Positions 1-9,350 are shown, counted from the first letter of the stretch. The stretch: 64,000 nt of DNA from Rhizobiaceae bacterium (GCA_023953775.1 JAMLJD010000008.1:23334-87333), one strand, 5' to 3'. Notes: a model not told the origin generated them from the sequence alone. Translations and numbers: made by a program.

Positions 1-767
1 GAGACATAATAGTTGTCCATCGAGTGCATCGAGGTGAGGTGCGATCCGGCAACGCGGCCGCCGAGGCCGAGACGCCGCGTCTCAAAGGCGAGCTGCTCGA
101 TATGGCGCGACATCGGATCGTCGGTCTCGTCGCAATGCATGTCGACCATCAGGCCGCGCGCGGCGGCGATCTCGCACAGTTCGGTGACGGAGCGCGTCCC
201 GTCGGCCATGGTGCGCTCGAAATGCGGAATGCCGCCGACCACGTCGACGCCCATGTCCAGCGCACGAATGGTGCAGTCGCGCGCGGCCGGCGACCGGTAG
301 AAGCCATCCTGCGGGAAGGCGACCAGCTGCAGGTCGATATGGTCGCGGACCTTGTCGCGCACCGACAGGAGCGCTTCGACACCCTTCAGCCCGTGCTCGT
401 CGGAGGTGTCGACATGGCTGCGGATCGCAAGCAGGCCCATCGAGACAGCCCAGTCGCAATAGTCGAGGGCGCGAGCCTCGATCTCGTCGACGGTCTGGAG
501 CGGCTTCAATTCGCCCCACAGCGCAATGCCCTCGAGCAGCGTGCCAGACGCATTGATGCGCGGCGTGCCGTAGGAGAGCGTTGCGTCCATGTGGAAATGC
601 GGGTCGACGAAGGGCGGCGCGACGAGACAGCCCGACGCGTCGACAATCTGCCCGGCCTCGGCGTCGATTGCCGGCTCGACGGCGGCGATGCGACCCTTGG
701 CGATCGCAATGTCGGCGGCCCGGCCGTCCGGCAGGACGCCGCCCCTGACGATCAGGTCGAAGCTCAT
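1..767 (-). CDS. codA: Cytosine deaminase-like amidohydrolase (3' end beyond window)
   Basis: Only about 255 N-terminal residues are visible because the frame runs off the left edge. The protein belongs to the CodA-type amidohydrolases, cytoplasmic metalloenzymes that deaminate cytosine to uracil. The early HxH metal pair is seen in PHFHMDATLSYG (H57, H59), followed by SGTLLEG and SHVDTSDEHG, an arrangement like that of E. coli CodA. The ATG overlaps the stop of the preceding permease gene (ATGA), so it is the last visible gene of the transporter operon. This context supports a base imported by the transporter as substrate. The remaining metal and active-site residues lie outside the window, so exact specificity is inferred. 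Confidence 0.85.
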   Translation of the reverse strand, partial: MSFDLIVRGGVLPDGRAADIAIAKGRIAAVEPAIDAEAGQIVDASGCLVAPPFVDPHFHMDATLSYGTPRINASGTLLEGIALWGELKPLQTVDEIEARALDYCDWAVSMGLLAIRSHVDTSDEHGLKGVEALLSVRDKVRDHIDLQLVAFPQDGFYRSPAARDCTIRALDMGVDVVGGIPHFERTMADGTRSVTELCEIAAARGLMVDMHCDETDDPMSRHIEQLAFETRRLGLGGRVAGSHLTSMHSMDNYYV

Positions 768-1708
768 CTCTCTCCTTTCTGGTAGGGGATCATCAACGCC
801 TTGGGATAGGTCGCACGGCGGGCGACGAGGATCAGCGCCAGGATCGACAGCACATAGGGCATCATCAGGAAGATCTGGTAGGGGATGGCGCCGCCGGTGA
901 GCTGCTGGAGCCTGATCTGGTAGGCGTCGAATGCGGCGAACAGGATCGCGCCGAGCAGGGCCTTGCCCGGACGCCACGATCCAAACACGACCAGCGCGAT
1001 GCAGATCCAGCCGCGGCCGTTGATCATCTCGAAGAAGAAGGAGTTGAAGGCGGACATGGTGAGGAAGGCGCCGCCGATCGCCATCAGCGCGCTACCGGCC
1101 ATCACCGCGCCGATGCGGATGACGGCGACGCTGATGCCCTGCGCCTCTACCGCGGCCGGGTTCTCGCCCGCCGCGCGGACGGCGAGGCCGAGCGGGGTGC
1201 GGTAGAGGATCCAGGCGGTGAGCGCGACGACGACGAAGGCGAGGTAGGTCAGCGGCGTCTGCGCGAACAGGGCCGGGCCGACGACGGGGATGTCGGAGAG
1301 AACCGGTATCGGCAGCGGCTGGAACGCCTCGATCTTGGGCGGCGACGTCACCTCGGGCAGGACGATGCGGTAGGTGAAATAGGTGAGGCTGGTGGCGAGC
1401 AGCGTGATGCCGATGCCGACGACGTGCTGCGACAGGCCGAGCGGTACCGTGAGCGTTGCATGCAGCAGGCCGAAGGCCGCACCGGCGAGCGCCGCCACCA
1501 GTACGCCGAACCACAGATCGCCGCCGGCATAGACCGTGACCCAGCCGGCGAAGGCGCCCGCGACCATGATGCCCTCGATGCCGAGGTTGAGCACGCCCGC
1601 TCGCTCGCAGATCAGCTCGCCCATTGTCGCGAAGATCAGCGGCGAGGCGATGCGGATCGCGGCGACCCAGAAGGATGCGGTGAGCAGGATGTCGAAGGCT
1701 TCCATCAT
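764..1708 (-). CDS. Nucleoside ABC transporter permease (second permease)
   Basis: A 314-residue integral inner-membrane permease of the BPD_transp_2 type, as found in Bmp/NupABC-type nucleoside importers. It starts MMEAFDILLTASFWVAA and carries the family segment ERAGVLNLGIEGIMVAGAF near residues 37-55, with about eight hydrophobic stretches. ATG at 1708 overlaps the stop of the first permease gene (ATGA), with GAGGTGG just upstream; a longer open frame extends upstream but reads through the other permease gene. It should pair with that permease to form the channel. The same protein type recurs at 44919-45890 in the second nucleoside operon. Confidence 0.93.
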   Translation of the reverse strand: MMEAFDILLTASFWVAAIRIASPLIFATMGELICERAGVLNLGIEGIMVAGAFAGWVTVYAGGDLWFGVLVAALAGAAFGLLHATLTVPLGLSQHVVGIGITLLATSLTYFTYRIVLPEVTSPPKIEAFQPLPIPVLSDIPVVGPALFAQTPLTYLAFVVVALTAWILYRTPLGLAVRAAGENPAAVEAQGISVAVIRIGAVMAGSALMAIGGAFLTMSAFNSFFFEMINGRGWICIALVVFGSWRPGKALLGAILFAAFDAYQIRLQQLTGGAIPYQIFLMMPYVLSILALILVARRATYPKALMIPYQKGER

Positions 1709-2754
1709 CGCCACCTCACCCGGAACCGCGTCAGCATGACCGCCACGACCATGGTCAGCAGGGCGGTCGCGACCATGACGTCGGCGATGTAGCTGGGCAC
1801 GCCGGCGGCGCGGCTCATGGCGTCGGCGCCGACGAATATACCGGCGACGAAGATCGCGGCGATGACCACGCCGAGCGGATTGAGCAGCGCCAGCATCGCC
1901 ACCACGATGCCGGTGTAGCCATAGCCCGGCGACAGATCGAGCGTCAGGTTGCCCTTGAGGCCGGCGACCTCGGAGAAGCCGGCCAGCGCCGCCAGCCCGC
2001 CCGACAGGAGCGCCGTCTTCATGAGGATGCGGTTGACCGGCATGCCGGCAAAGCGCGCGGCCTCGGGATTGTGGCCGACGGCGCGCATCTCGTAGCCGAA
2101 CACGGTCTTCTTCATGATCACCCAGGTCGCGGCCGCCGCCGCAAGCGCAATCACGAAGCCGAAATGCAGGCGCTTGCCCTGGATCAGTCGCGGCAGTTGC
2201 GCTTCGGCGATGACCTTCTTGGTCTGCGGCCAGCCGAGGCCCATCGGGTCCTTCAGCGGTCCCTCGAGAAGAAGCGAGACGAAGAGCAGCACGATGAAGT
2301 TCAGGAGCAGCGTCGTCACCACCTCGTCGACACCGAAGCGGACCTTGAGCGCGGCCGGGCCGAGCAGCAGCAAGGCGCCAGCGGCCATCGCGGCGATCAT
2401 GATGAGCGGGATAAGGATCGGCGCCGGCAGCGGCAGGGCGCCGGTCCCGAGAACGATCGTCATCACCGCGCCGATATAGAGCTGCGCCTCGGCGCCGATG
2501 TTCCACAGCTTGGCGCGGAAGGCGACCGCGACGGCAAGACCTGTGAAGATAAGCGGCGTGGCCCGCGTCAGCGTCTCGACCAGCGCGAACTGCGACCCGG
2601 CCGCGCCCTTGGCGACCAGATAGATCACCGAGAAGGGTGACGCGCCGGCAGCAAGCACCAGAAGCGATGCGAACAGCACGGTGACGAGGACCGCGCCCGC
2701 GGGATAGGCCAGCGTCTCGACCATGGTCGGTGACGGTTTCGGCTCAAGCCGCAT
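1705..2754 (-). CDS. Nucleoside ABC transporter permease (first permease)
   Basis: A 349-residue multi-pass inner-membrane permease of the NupB/YufP type, partner of the following permease gene. Family segments include LWNIGAEAQLYIGA near residue 80, and GVDEVVTTLLLNFI in the middle. I chose ATG 2754 (MRLEPKPSPTMVETLAYP) because GGGGGAG lies seven bases upstream and the gene then overlaps the ATPase stop by 11 bases; ATG 2724 is a weaker alternative. The overlaps on both sides imply translational coupling across the operon. The substrate is inferred from family and from the downstream deaminase. Confidence 0.93.
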   Translation of the reverse strand: MRLEPKPSPTMVETLAYPAGAVLVTVLFASLLVLAAGASPFSVIYLVAKGAAGSQFALVETLTRATPLIFTGLAVAVAFRAKLWNIGAEAQLYIGAVMTIVLGTGALPLPAPILIPLIMIAAMAAGALLLLGPAALKVRFGVDEVVTTLLLNFIVLLFVSLLLEGPLKDPMGLGWPQTKKVIAEAQLPRLIQGKRLHFGFVIALAAAAATWVIMKKTVFGYEMRAVGHNPEAARFAGMPVNRILMKTALLSGGLAALAGFSEVAGLKGNLTLDLSPGYGYTGIVVAMLALLNPLGVVIAAIFVAGIFVGADAMSRAAGVPSYIADVMVATALLTMVVAVMLTRFRVRWR

Positions 2755-4309
2755 GGCCGCGCTCCCCCGCATCGAGACCATGACCGGCCATGAGCTCGCC
2801 CAGTTCCGCGACCGATCGCTCGCCGCGGGCCGACGGCGCCGACAGCCGACCGCGCGACATCACAACGATACGGTCGGACAGGGTCAGGATCTCGTCCAGA
2901 TCCTCCGAGATCAGGAGGATTGCCGCCCCGCGCCCGCGCGCCTCGAGAAGACGTTCGTGAACATAGGACACCGCACCGACGTCGAGCCCGCGCGTCGGCT
3001 GGTTGGCGAGGATCAGCGACGGGTCGGGATCGAGCGCGCGGCCGAGAATGAGCTTCTGCATGTTGCCGCCCGACAGCAGCCTGATGCGCGCATCCGGTGA
3101 CGGGCATTTCACGTCGTAGGCATCGACGATCGACTGGGCGAAGCCGCGCGCGGCGCTCCAGTCGAGAAAGCCGCGGCTGCTGAAGCGGGCGTCACGATAG
3201 CGCTCCGATATTACGTTTTCGGCGACGCTCATGTCACCGATCGTGCCGACCGCGTGGCGATTCTCCGGGATCCGCCCGACGCCGGCCGCGAGTGCCGCGC
3301 GCGGGGTCCAGGACGTGACCGGCCGGCCGCCGATCTCCAACGACCCGGAAGCGGGTGCGACCATGCCGGCGAGAAGGGCTGCGAGCGCCGCCTGGCCATT
3401 GCCCGAAACGCCAGCCAGGCCGACAATCTCGCCGCCGCGCAAATCGAGCGTGACGTCGTCGAGCCGGCCCGCATCCGAGCGCAGCGAAACGCCGGACAGC
3501 CGTGCAAGGACCGCCCCGGGCTCGACCGGCGCCGGCTGTGGCGGCGCCACCTCGCGCCCGACCATCAGGGCGGCGAGTTCCTGGCGGGTCGTGCCGGCGG
3601 TGGCGCGCTCTCCCGCGAGCCGGCCGCCGCGCAGGACAAGCACACGGTCGCTGACCGCCATAACTTCGTTGAGCTTGTGTGAGATGAAGATGATCGACAG
3701 TCCCTTCGCCACCAGCATCCTGAGCGTCGCGAAGAGCGCCTCGGTTTCGGCGGGCGTGAGAACGGCGGTCGGCTCGTCGAGGATCAGGATGCGTGCGTCG
3801 CGGTAGAGCGCCTTGAGGATCTCGACCCGCTGGCGCTCGCCGACCGAAAGCGCCGATACCAGCCTGCCCGGATCGACCGCCAGTCCAAAATCCGCGGAAA
3901 GTTCCGCAATTCGGGCACGGGCCCTGCCGCGATCGAGCCGGAGCGACCAGACCGGCTGCGTGCCGAGCGCGATGTTCTCCAATACGGTCATGTTGTCGGC
4001 CAGCGTGAAGTGCTGGTGCACCATGCCAATGCCAGCCTCGAGCGCAGCATGCGGATCGCCCGGCGGCAGCCTGTCGCCAAACACCTCGACGGTGCCCTCG
4101 TCGGCGACGTAGTGACCGAACAGGATGTTCATCAGCGTGGTCTTGCCGGCACCGTTCTCGCCGAGCAGGGCGACGACCTCACCGCGACCGAGCGCGAACG
4201 AAATCGCGTTGTTCGCGACCAGTGGTCCGAAGCGCTTGGTGATGCCGGACAGGCGCAGGACGGGCGTGCCCGCCTGCGCACCGGATGTCGTCGTCGCCTC
4301 GTCAGTCAC
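2744..4309 (-). CDS. Nucleoside ABC transporter ATP-binding protein, two ATPase domains
   Basis: A cytoplasmic duplicated ATPase of the RbsA/YufO class that powers the adjacent permeases. The first domain has Walker A GENGAGKTT, signature LSVGERQRVE and Walker B ILILDEPTAVL. The second has the usual degenerate Walker A of this class (GVSGNGQAAL), signature LLSGGNMQKL, and an Asn-Gln variant Walker B (LILANQPTRG). The start is uncertain: GTG 4309 follows a GAGGGG about ten bases upstream and gives 521 residues; TTG 4345 would add twelve. It lies about 140 bases downstream of the binding-protein gene and overlaps the first permease gene. Confidence 0.92.
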   Translation of the reverse strand: MTDEATTTSGAQAGTPVLRLSGITKRFGPLVANNAISFALGRGEVVALLGENGAGKTTLMNILFGHYVADEGTVEVFGDRLPPGDPHAALEAGIGMVHQHFTLADNMTVLENIALGTQPVWSLRLDRGRARARIAELSADFGLAVDPGRLVSALSVGERQRVEILKALYRDARILILDEPTAVLTPAETEALFATLRMLVAKGLSIIFISHKLNEVMAVSDRVLVLRGGRLAGERATAGTTRQELAALMVGREVAPPQPAPVEPGAVLARLSGVSLRSDAGRLDDVTLDLRGGEIVGLAGVSGNGQAALAALLAGMVAPASGSLEIGGRPVTSWTPRAALAAGVGRIPENRHAVGTIGDMSVAENVISERYRDARFSSRGFLDWSAARGFAQSIVDAYDVKCPSPDARIRLLSGGNMQKLILGRALDPDPSLILANQPTRGLDVGAVSYVHERLLEARGRGAAILLISEDLDEILTLSDRIVVMSRGRLSAPSARGERSVAELGELMAGHGLDAGERGHAA

Positions 4310-4448
4310 GCTGGTGCTGCCCCTCGCCGGCACCCCACTCGCCAAGGACGGAGAGAGGGAACGGTCATGTCGCGGCCGGCCGGCCAGTCGCCGCCAGCAG
4401 GGAGACCATCCTGCGGGCGGACGAGCGGGCCGGCGGCCTGTGCCACGC

Positions 4449-5486
4449 CTAGCTGGACTTCGGTTCCTCGTCGTTGATCTCGACCGTGAAGGAGCCGTCC
4501 TTGATCGCGGCCTCCTTCTCGGCGACCAGCGCCATGACGTCGGCCGGCACCCTGCCTTCGAAGGTGCCGAGCGGAGCCAGCGAGCAACCGCCTTCCTTCA
4601 TGAAGGAGTAGACGCCGTAATCGGCAGCCTTGAAGCTGCCGGCCATGACCTCGGCGATCGCCTTGTCGAGTGTCGGCTCGAAATGCCACAGCGCCGACGC
4701 AACGACGGTGTCGGGGTAGTCCGCCTGCGTATCGATGACATTGCCGATCGCCAGGATGTTGCGCTCTTTGGCGGCGTCGGACACGCCGAAGCGTTCGGCG
4801 TAGAGAATGTCCGCGCCGGCGTCGATCTGGGCAAACGCCGTCTCCTTGGCCTTGGGCGGATCGAACCACGACCCGATGAAGGCGACCTGGAACTTGGTGT
4901 CGGGCGCCAGCTCGCGCACGCCGGCCATGAAGGCGTGCATCAGGCGGTTGACCTCGGGGATCGGATAGCCGCCGACCATGCCGATGTTCTTCGACTTGGT
5001 CATGCCGCCGGCGACGATGCCGCTGAGATAGGAAGCATCCTGGATGTAGTTGTCGAAGACCGCGAAATTCGGAACCGCCGGATCTTCCTTGAAGCTCGAT
5101 CCCATGAGGAAGGCGGTGTCGGGATAGTCCGCCGCGACCGTGCGGGCGGCATCCTCGACGGCAAAGACCTCGCCGATGATCAGCTTGTGGCCGGCTTCGG
5201 CATATTCGCGCATGACGCGCTCATAGTCGTTGTTCGAGGTGTTCTCGGAGAAGACATATTCGATGTCGCCGCGATCCTTGGCGGCGTTCGCCGCCTTGTG
5301 GATACGGCTGACCCACTGCTGTTCGACCGGCACAGTGTAGATCGCGGCGACCTTCAGCGGATCGGCGGCCAGAAGGCGCCGCGGAAAGGCCGGAACGGCG
5401 GCAAGCGCGGCGCCGGCTCCCGCTGTCTGAATGAGCCTGCGGCGGCTGATCGGGGCAAAAGGCGAATGACTGGATTTCTTCGACAT
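4449..5486 (-). CDS. Bmp-family nucleoside-binding protein with Tat signal
   Basis: A periplasmic substrate-binding protein of the BMP/PnrA-like family, 345 residues, that captures nucleosides or bases for the ABC importer encoded downstream. The N-terminus has a twin-arginine pattern (SRRRLIQTAG, residues 14-23) followed by a hydrophobic stretch and an Ala-rich cleavage region, so export folded through Tat is likely. The body begins PLKVAAIYTVPVEQQWVS and contains SGIVAGGMTKSKNIGMVGG, the usual hinge region of the family. ATG 5486 has AGAGG upstream. The roughly 140-base gap to the ATPase gene is rich in GGCC repeats and could fold, which would favour the binding protein over the rest of the operon. 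Confidence 0.93.
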   Translation of the reverse strand: MSKKSSHSPFAPISRRRLIQTAGAGAALAAVPAFPRRLLAADPLKVAAIYTVPVEQQWVSRIHKAANAAKDRGDIEYVFSENTSNNDYERVMREYAEAGHKLIIGEVFAVEDAARTVAADYPDTAFLMGSSFKEDPAVPNFAVFDNYIQDASYLSGIVAGGMTKSKNIGMVGGYPIPEVNRLMHAFMAGVRELAPDTKFQVAFIGSWFDPPKAKETAFAQIDAGADILYAERFGVSDAAKERNILAIGNVIDTQADYPDTVVASALWHFEPTLDKAIAEVMAGSFKAADYGVYSFMKEGGCSLAPLGTFEGRVPADVMALVAEKEAAIKDGSFTVEINDEEPKSS

Positions 5487-5531
5487 GTGACGACCTCTGG
5501 AGTTGACGGTTCCGGGTTATCCCGCTCGTTT

Positions 5532-5549
5532 TTTTTATCGTTTGGTCAA
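5532..5549 (-). promoter_or_regulatory. 18-nt element shared by both Bmp transporter operons
   Basis: Read toward the operon this is TTGACCAAACGATAAAAA, about 46 bases upstream of the binding-protein ATG. The identical 18-mer lies at 48585-48602 upstream of the second nucleoside transporter operon. The TTGACCA part equals a half-site of the E. coli RutR consensus (TTGACCA-N2-TGGTCAA); the right half is degenerate. A RutR-like or GntR-like operator, or a shared -35 region (TTGACC), are the readings I consider. The match is seen; the regulator is inferred. Confidence 0.6.
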
Positions 5550-5703
5550 CATTAGGCGAAAAGCGGATTGGCGGCAATCGGAACCGAGCCCGAGGCGGGT
5601 GTTTGTTTCCGAGCTTTCACGCGCTTGGGATGGCGGTTCCGAAACATTGCCAGCCGGTCCCGGTACCAATAGAACGAACCAGCGAAGAGGGGCCGCAAGC
5701 GAC

Positions 5704-6711
5704 GTGAAGGCCATTGTTGTTCTGTCCGTGCTGAGCTTGGTCAGCGTTCTTGCACTTCTGGCGGCATTGGCGCGCCTGCTTGCCCCGGACTTCCTCGCCG
5801 CCGGCACGAATGCGCGGTCCAACCATCGCGCGCCGGCGCGCCAGATCGGCGGACTGGCAATCATACCGGTATCGATCGCCTCGCTCCTGGTCGCCGCCTT
5901 TGTCGATCCCGGATCGACACGAGCCTGCCTCGCGATCGGTGCCTCGATGGCGATGCTGATGGCAGTCGGCTTCATAGACGACGCGCGCGACCTCAGCGCC
6001 ATGCCCAAGCTCGGCATCCAGCTCGCCGCGGCGGCCATCGCATTGTGGGGCGCAGCACCCTCGCCCGGCCTGTTTCATCTTGGCCTGCCCCAGCCGGTCG
6101 AACTGGCCCTGCTGTTCATTGTCCTGGTCTGGTTCGTCAATCTCACCAATTTCATGGACGGGCTCGACCTGATGGCGGTGAGCGGGCTGGGCGTCCCGCT
6201 GCTGATCGCGGCCGGACTGCTTGCCGGCCTCGGCACCACGGCCGGCTGGGCTATCGCGCTGTCTGCTGCGACCGGTGCGGGCTTCGCGGCCTTCGCCATC
6301 TTCAACCGGCCGCCTGCAAAGCTCTTTCTCGGCGACAATGGAAGCCTGCCGGCAGGATTGGCAGCCGGCATCGTGTTTCTCGCGCTCGCCGAGCAAATTT
6401 CGGTGTGGAGCGCCTGGATCCCGTTCGGCTATTTCATTGTCGACGCCACCTCGACCGTGGTTCTGAGGCTTGTACGCGGGCGCAACGTCTTCCAGGCGCA
6501 TTCGGAACATGCCTACCAGATCGCCTTCCGGGCCGGCCGCAGCGTGCCGTGGATCTGCGTCCGGGTGATCGCCGCGACGCTTGCGGCAACAGCCGTTCTG
6601 GTCGTCGCCACCATCCTTGGCTGGAGCCCCGCCGTGCCGTTTGTCGCCGGGCTCGCGATCCACGCGCTGCTGTGCGCCGGCTTCCGCCGCCAGCGGCCCG
6701 AAGGCCACTAG
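5704..6711 (+). CDS. WecA/MraY-like polyprenyl-phosphate glycosyltransferase
   Basis: A 335-residue multi-pass membrane enzyme of glycosyltransferase family 4, which moves a sugar-1-phosphate from a UDP-sugar onto undecaprenyl phosphate and so starts O-antigen, exopolysaccharide or related chains. Diagnostic loops are present: GFIDDARDLS near residue 90, NFMDGLDLMA near 150, FLGDNGSLPAG near 210, and a C-terminal HSEHAYQ. The GTG at 5704 follows AGAGGGG eleven bases upstream; an open frame extends further but is not supported. No other polysaccharide genes flank it, so which polymer it serves cannot be told. It is divergent from the nucleoside transporter operon. Confidence 0.88.
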   Translation: MKAIVVLSVLSLVSVLALLAALARLLAPDFLAAGTNARSNHRAPARQIGGLAIIPVSIASLLVAAFVDPGSTRACLAIGASMAMLMAVGFIDDARDLSAMPKLGIQLAAAAIALWGAAPSPGLFHLGLPQPVELALLFIVLVWFVNLTNFMDGLDLMAVSGLGVPLLIAAGLLAGLGTTAGWAIALSAATGAGFAAFAIFNRPPAKLFLGDNGSLPAGLAAGIVFLALAEQISVWSAWIPFGYFIVDATSTVVLRLVRGRNVFQAHSEHAYQIAFRAGRSVPWICVRVIAATLAATAVLVVATILGWSPAVPFVAGLAIHALLCAGFRRQRPEGH

Positions 6712-6795
6712 CGAGCGTGGCCCGATGCCGCGACGGCACCGTTTTTCGGACTTGCGGTGCCAGGGTGGCAACGTTATAAGCCCGCGGTCTGGTAT

Positions 6796-6872
6796 CGGAG
6801 TGTAGCGCAGCCTGGTAGCGCACATCGTTCGGGACGATGGGGTCGCAGGTTCAAATCCTGCCACTCCGACCA
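6796..6872 (+). tRNA. tRNA-Pro (CGG anticodon)
   Basis: A full cloverleaf can be drawn: acceptor arms CGGAGTG and CACTCCG, D-arm GCGCAGCCTGGTAGCGC, anticodon stem CATCG/CGATG around the loop TTCGGGA (anticodon CGG), T-arm GCAGGTTCAAATCCTGC, and an encoded ACCA end. It reads proline codon CCG, suited to a GC-rich genome. No T-rich terminator follows. Confidence 0.97.
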
Positions 6873-6900
6873 GTTCTCCCCGACATGCGGAAATGCTCTT

Positions 6901-6918
6901 CGCGCCATTAGTGGCGCG
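6901..6918. promoter_or_regulatory. Inverted repeat upstream of the MarR gene
   Basis: CGCGCCA-TTAG-TGGCGCG, perfect seven-base arms with a four-base centre, 67 bases upstream of the MarR start. A TTGACA hexamer follows at about 6928. The position suits an autoregulatory MarR operator. It also sits 28 bases beyond the tRNA-Pro end, but lacks the T-tract expected of a terminator. Confidence 0.35.
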
Positions 6919-6984
6919 CGATGGCGTTTGACACCAAGCCAAAGAAAGTTACCGTCGCAACGACCATATCGCGGAGACGGACCG

Positions 6985-7443
6985 ATGAATGACGGCGACG
7001 GATCGCCGCTCGAGACGCTCGATCTCGAGAGCTTCCTTCCCTACCGGCTGAACCGCATCGCCGACGTGGTGAGCCGCCGGTTTGCGGCGGTCTATCGAGA
7101 ACGGCACGGACTCACCCGCCCCGAGTGGCGCGCGCTGGCGACCATCGGCCAGTTCGGCACCGTCACCGCGTCGCGGATCGTCGAACATTCGGCCATGCAC
7201 AAGACGAAGGTCAGCCGGGCGGTGGCCGCGCTCCACAAGCGCGGCTGGCTGGAGCGCGTGACGGACAGCAGCGACCGCCGCGTCGAGCACCTGCGCCTCA
7301 CCGCGCGGGGCCGCAAGGCCTATCGCGGGCTGGTGCCGGTCGCCAAGTCGTACGAAGCAGAGCTGCTCGCCATGCTGACGCCTGCCGACGGCAAGGCGCT
7401 GCTTGCCGGTCTCGACGCGCTCGAGGGCAGCACGCGGTCCTGA
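6985..7443 (+). CDS. MarR-family transcriptional regulator
   Basis: A 152-residue winged-helix DNA-binding protein that would act as a dimer. The family pattern is clear: [16 protein letters not shown] leads into the recognition region [20 protein letters not shown] near residues 62-81, and the wing contains [19 protein letters not shown] 6985 has GGAGACGG upstream; the longer open frame runs back through the tRNA and is not real. Its ligand and targets are unknown. An inverted repeat at 6901-6918 may be its own operator, and the EAL gene 160 bases downstream may be co-transcribed. Confidence 0.92.
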   Translation: MNDGDGSPLETLDLESFLPYRLNRIADVVSRRFAAVYRERHGLTRPEWRALATIGQFGTVTASRIVEHSAMHKTKVSRAVAALHKRGWLERVTDSSDRRVEHLRLTARGRKAYRGLVPVAKSYEAELLAMLTPADGKALLAGLDALEGSTRS

Positions 7444-7603
7444 CCGGAGACTGGCGGACACCTGAAGGGGCGTACGTTCGATCCTTCTCGGAGCTTAACG
7501 GTTTCTATCAAATTTTAGCCGACACTCGAACGGTCCTGCATCCGCGGGACACGGGTCCGTTCATGCGGCGGGTCCGGCAGTTCGAAGGCGAGTCGATACG
7601 GCA

Positions 7604-8470
7604 ATGGAATTTGACGGCGGGCACCGGACGGGCACAGCGGACGACCGAACCGGCTCCCCGGACGCGGTGATCGGAATGTCCGCCGACCGCCAGGCGCGGG
7701 CGGATCAGGTTCTGCTGCGCGACCTGCGGCATGCCATCCATTTCGGCGCGCTGGAACTGCATTACCAGCCCCAGGTCGGCGCCGACGGCGCTGTGATCGG
7801 GTTCGAGGCGCTGGCGCGCTGGCCTCACCCGTCGCGCGGCACGATCGGCCCCGATGTCTTCATCCCGCTCGCGGAGCAGCATGGCGGCATCCAGGCACTG
7901 ACCGAATGGACACTGAGCGAAGCCTGCCGCGAGGCGGCGAGCTGGCACTTCCCGCTGACGGTGTCCGTGAACATCTCGCCGGAGGAATTCCGCAACGGCG
8001 ATCTCGCGGCCCTTGTCCACACCACGCTTCTGCGTACCGGGCTTGCCGCCGCGAGGCTGGAACTCGAGATCACCGAAAAGATCATGATCGAGGATTTCGA
8101 CCTTGCGATCTCGATCGTCCGCCGCCTTCGCGCGCTGGGCGTCAGGGTCGTACTCGACGACTTCTGCAAGGGCTATTCGTCGCTCTCCTGCCTCGAAGCG
8201 TTTCCACTGACGCGGCTGAAGGTCGACCGCAGCTTCACCGCCAATATCGGCCGCAAGGCCGAGTCCGCCGCGGTCGTCCGCTCGATCATCGGCCTTGCCC
8301 ATGCGCTCGGCATGGAGGTGACGGCGGAAGGCGTGGAGCGCCAGGACCAGCTCGACATCCTGCTGCGCGAAGGCTGCGACGCGATGCAGGGCTTTCTGAT
8401 CGGTCGGCCGCGCGACATCGCCACCTACGCCGAGATGACCGGCGCGCAGCGGCTGCGCAAATCAGCCTGA
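7604..8470 (+). CDS. EAL-domain cyclic-di-GMP phosphodiesterase
   Basis: A 288-residue stand-alone EAL protein without GGDEF, PAS or membrane parts, predicted to hydrolyse cyclic di-GMP in the cytoplasm. Catalytic signatures look intact: EALARW, NIS, ELEITE, LDDFCKGYSSL (both Asp present, with Cys-Lys in place of the usual Gly-Thr), LKVDRSF, TAEGVE and QGFLIGRP. ATG 7604 with GAAGGCGAG upstream is preferred; ATG 7676 is an alternative. The last nine bases overlap the end of the convergent peptidase gene. Cyclic-di-GMP output (motility, adhesion) is family knowledge, not visible here. Confidence 0.92.
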   Translation: MEFDGGHRTGTADDRTGSPDAVIGMSADRQARADQVLLRDLRHAIHFGALELHYQPQVGADGAVIGFEALARWPHPSRGTIGPDVFIPLAEQHGGIQALTEWTLSEACREAASWHFPLTVSVNISPEEFRNGDLAALVHTTLLRTGLAAARLELEITEKIMIEDFDLAISIVRRLRALGVRVVLDDFCKGYSSLSCLEAFPLTRLKVDRSFTANIGRKAESAAVVRSIIGLAHALGMEVTAEGVERQDQLDILLREGCDAMQGFLIGRPRDIATYAEMTGAQRLRKSA

Positions 8471-9307
8471 GCCGGACCCCACGTCGCGGTGTTCCGCGGC
8501 TGCCGGACGTTCGGCCATATCGGCTTCGGACGCGACGCCGCCCCAGTTCACGGTCTTGTAGTCGAAGCCGTAGACCAGAGTCGGCTTGACGATCTGGAAA
8601 TAGGGCGAGAGGTCGAAGTCACGCGGCGTGTAGAGCGAGTGGTGCTTGATGTGCAGGATCTCGTCGCGCGAGAAGGTCGATTGCGCGGATGCCCGCCCGG
8701 GGCGCGCATCGACATCGGGCAGGATCGGGTAGCGGATCTGCTCGAAGGCCTGGGCGATCAGCGACGAACAGATGGCCCGGGTCGGGTCGCCGGAACCGAA
8801 GGCGATCATGCGCCGGCGCCACCTGACCGGGACCGGCGGAGTCGGCAGGAAATAGCGCAGCATGTCGAAGATGTTCTTCAGGTCGTATTTCAGGCCGAGC
8901 CGGTCGACAAGGAACCTGACCACCGTGTCGCGGTCGTCGGGGACGAGTCCGACCGGCCGGCAGATGCGCGTGTTGTAGGTCCGGTACTTCGACAATGGAA
9001 CCGCGACACAGCCCTCGCCGAGATTGACCTCGATGAGCCGCGGGCGTTCCGAACCGTCCTCCGGCTCGGGCATCAGATCGCCGACGTAAAGGGCGGCGTG
9101 GCTCCAAGTCGACTGCGTCAGATATTTGATCGCAGCCGAGACGCGCTGGTTGCCCTCGACGAGCAGGATATCGCCGGCACGCAAGGTGCGCAGCAGCGTT
9201 TCGGGATCGGAGGGCGTGTATGGCCGGTAGCCGGACGATTCGGACTGCAGGCGGCCGGCAAGAAAGCGGCCGAGCCTGTCCAGAAACGTATCCTTCGCCT
9301 GTTGCAT
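8462..9307 (-). CDS. YiiX/YebB-like permuted papain-fold hydrolase
   Basis: A 281-residue protein of the YiiX (peptidase C92) type, a circularly permuted NlpC/P60-like cysteine hydrolase acting on amide bonds or lipids. The pattern is GDILLVEGNQR near residue 45, the His in STWSHAALYVGD near 70, and the nucleophile in RAICSSLIAQAF near 180. No signal peptide is seen. ATG 9307 gives a start MQQAKDTFLDRLGRFL. It ends inside the last codons of the convergent EAL gene. The substrate is unknown; some family members act in envelope maintenance. Confidence 0.82.
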   Translation of the reverse strand: MQQAKDTFLDRLGRFLAGRLQSESSGYRPYTPSDPETLLRTLRAGDILLVEGNQRVSAAIKYLTQSTWSHAALYVGDLMPEPEDGSERPRLIEVNLGEGCVAVPLSKYRTYNTRICRPVGLVPDDRDTVVRFLVDRLGLKYDLKNIFDMLRYFLPTPPVPVRWRRRMIAFGSGDPTRAICSSLIAQAFEQIRYPILPDVDARPGRASAQSTFSRDEILHIKHHSLYTPRDFDLSPYFQIVKPTLVYGFDYKTVNWGGVASEADMAERPAAAEHRDVGSGSG

Positions 9308-9350
9308 CAGTCCGGCATGCCCTGTTCCGTCGCGATCCGACGCGTCTTAC

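Noticed and set aside
5617..6942. A 441-codon open frame on the minus strand opposite the glycosyltransferase gene
   Set aside because: Composition is Arg/Gly/Asp-rich without any domain, it covers a tRNA and a well-defined membrane enzyme on the other strand, and it is typical of shadow frames in GC-rich DNA.
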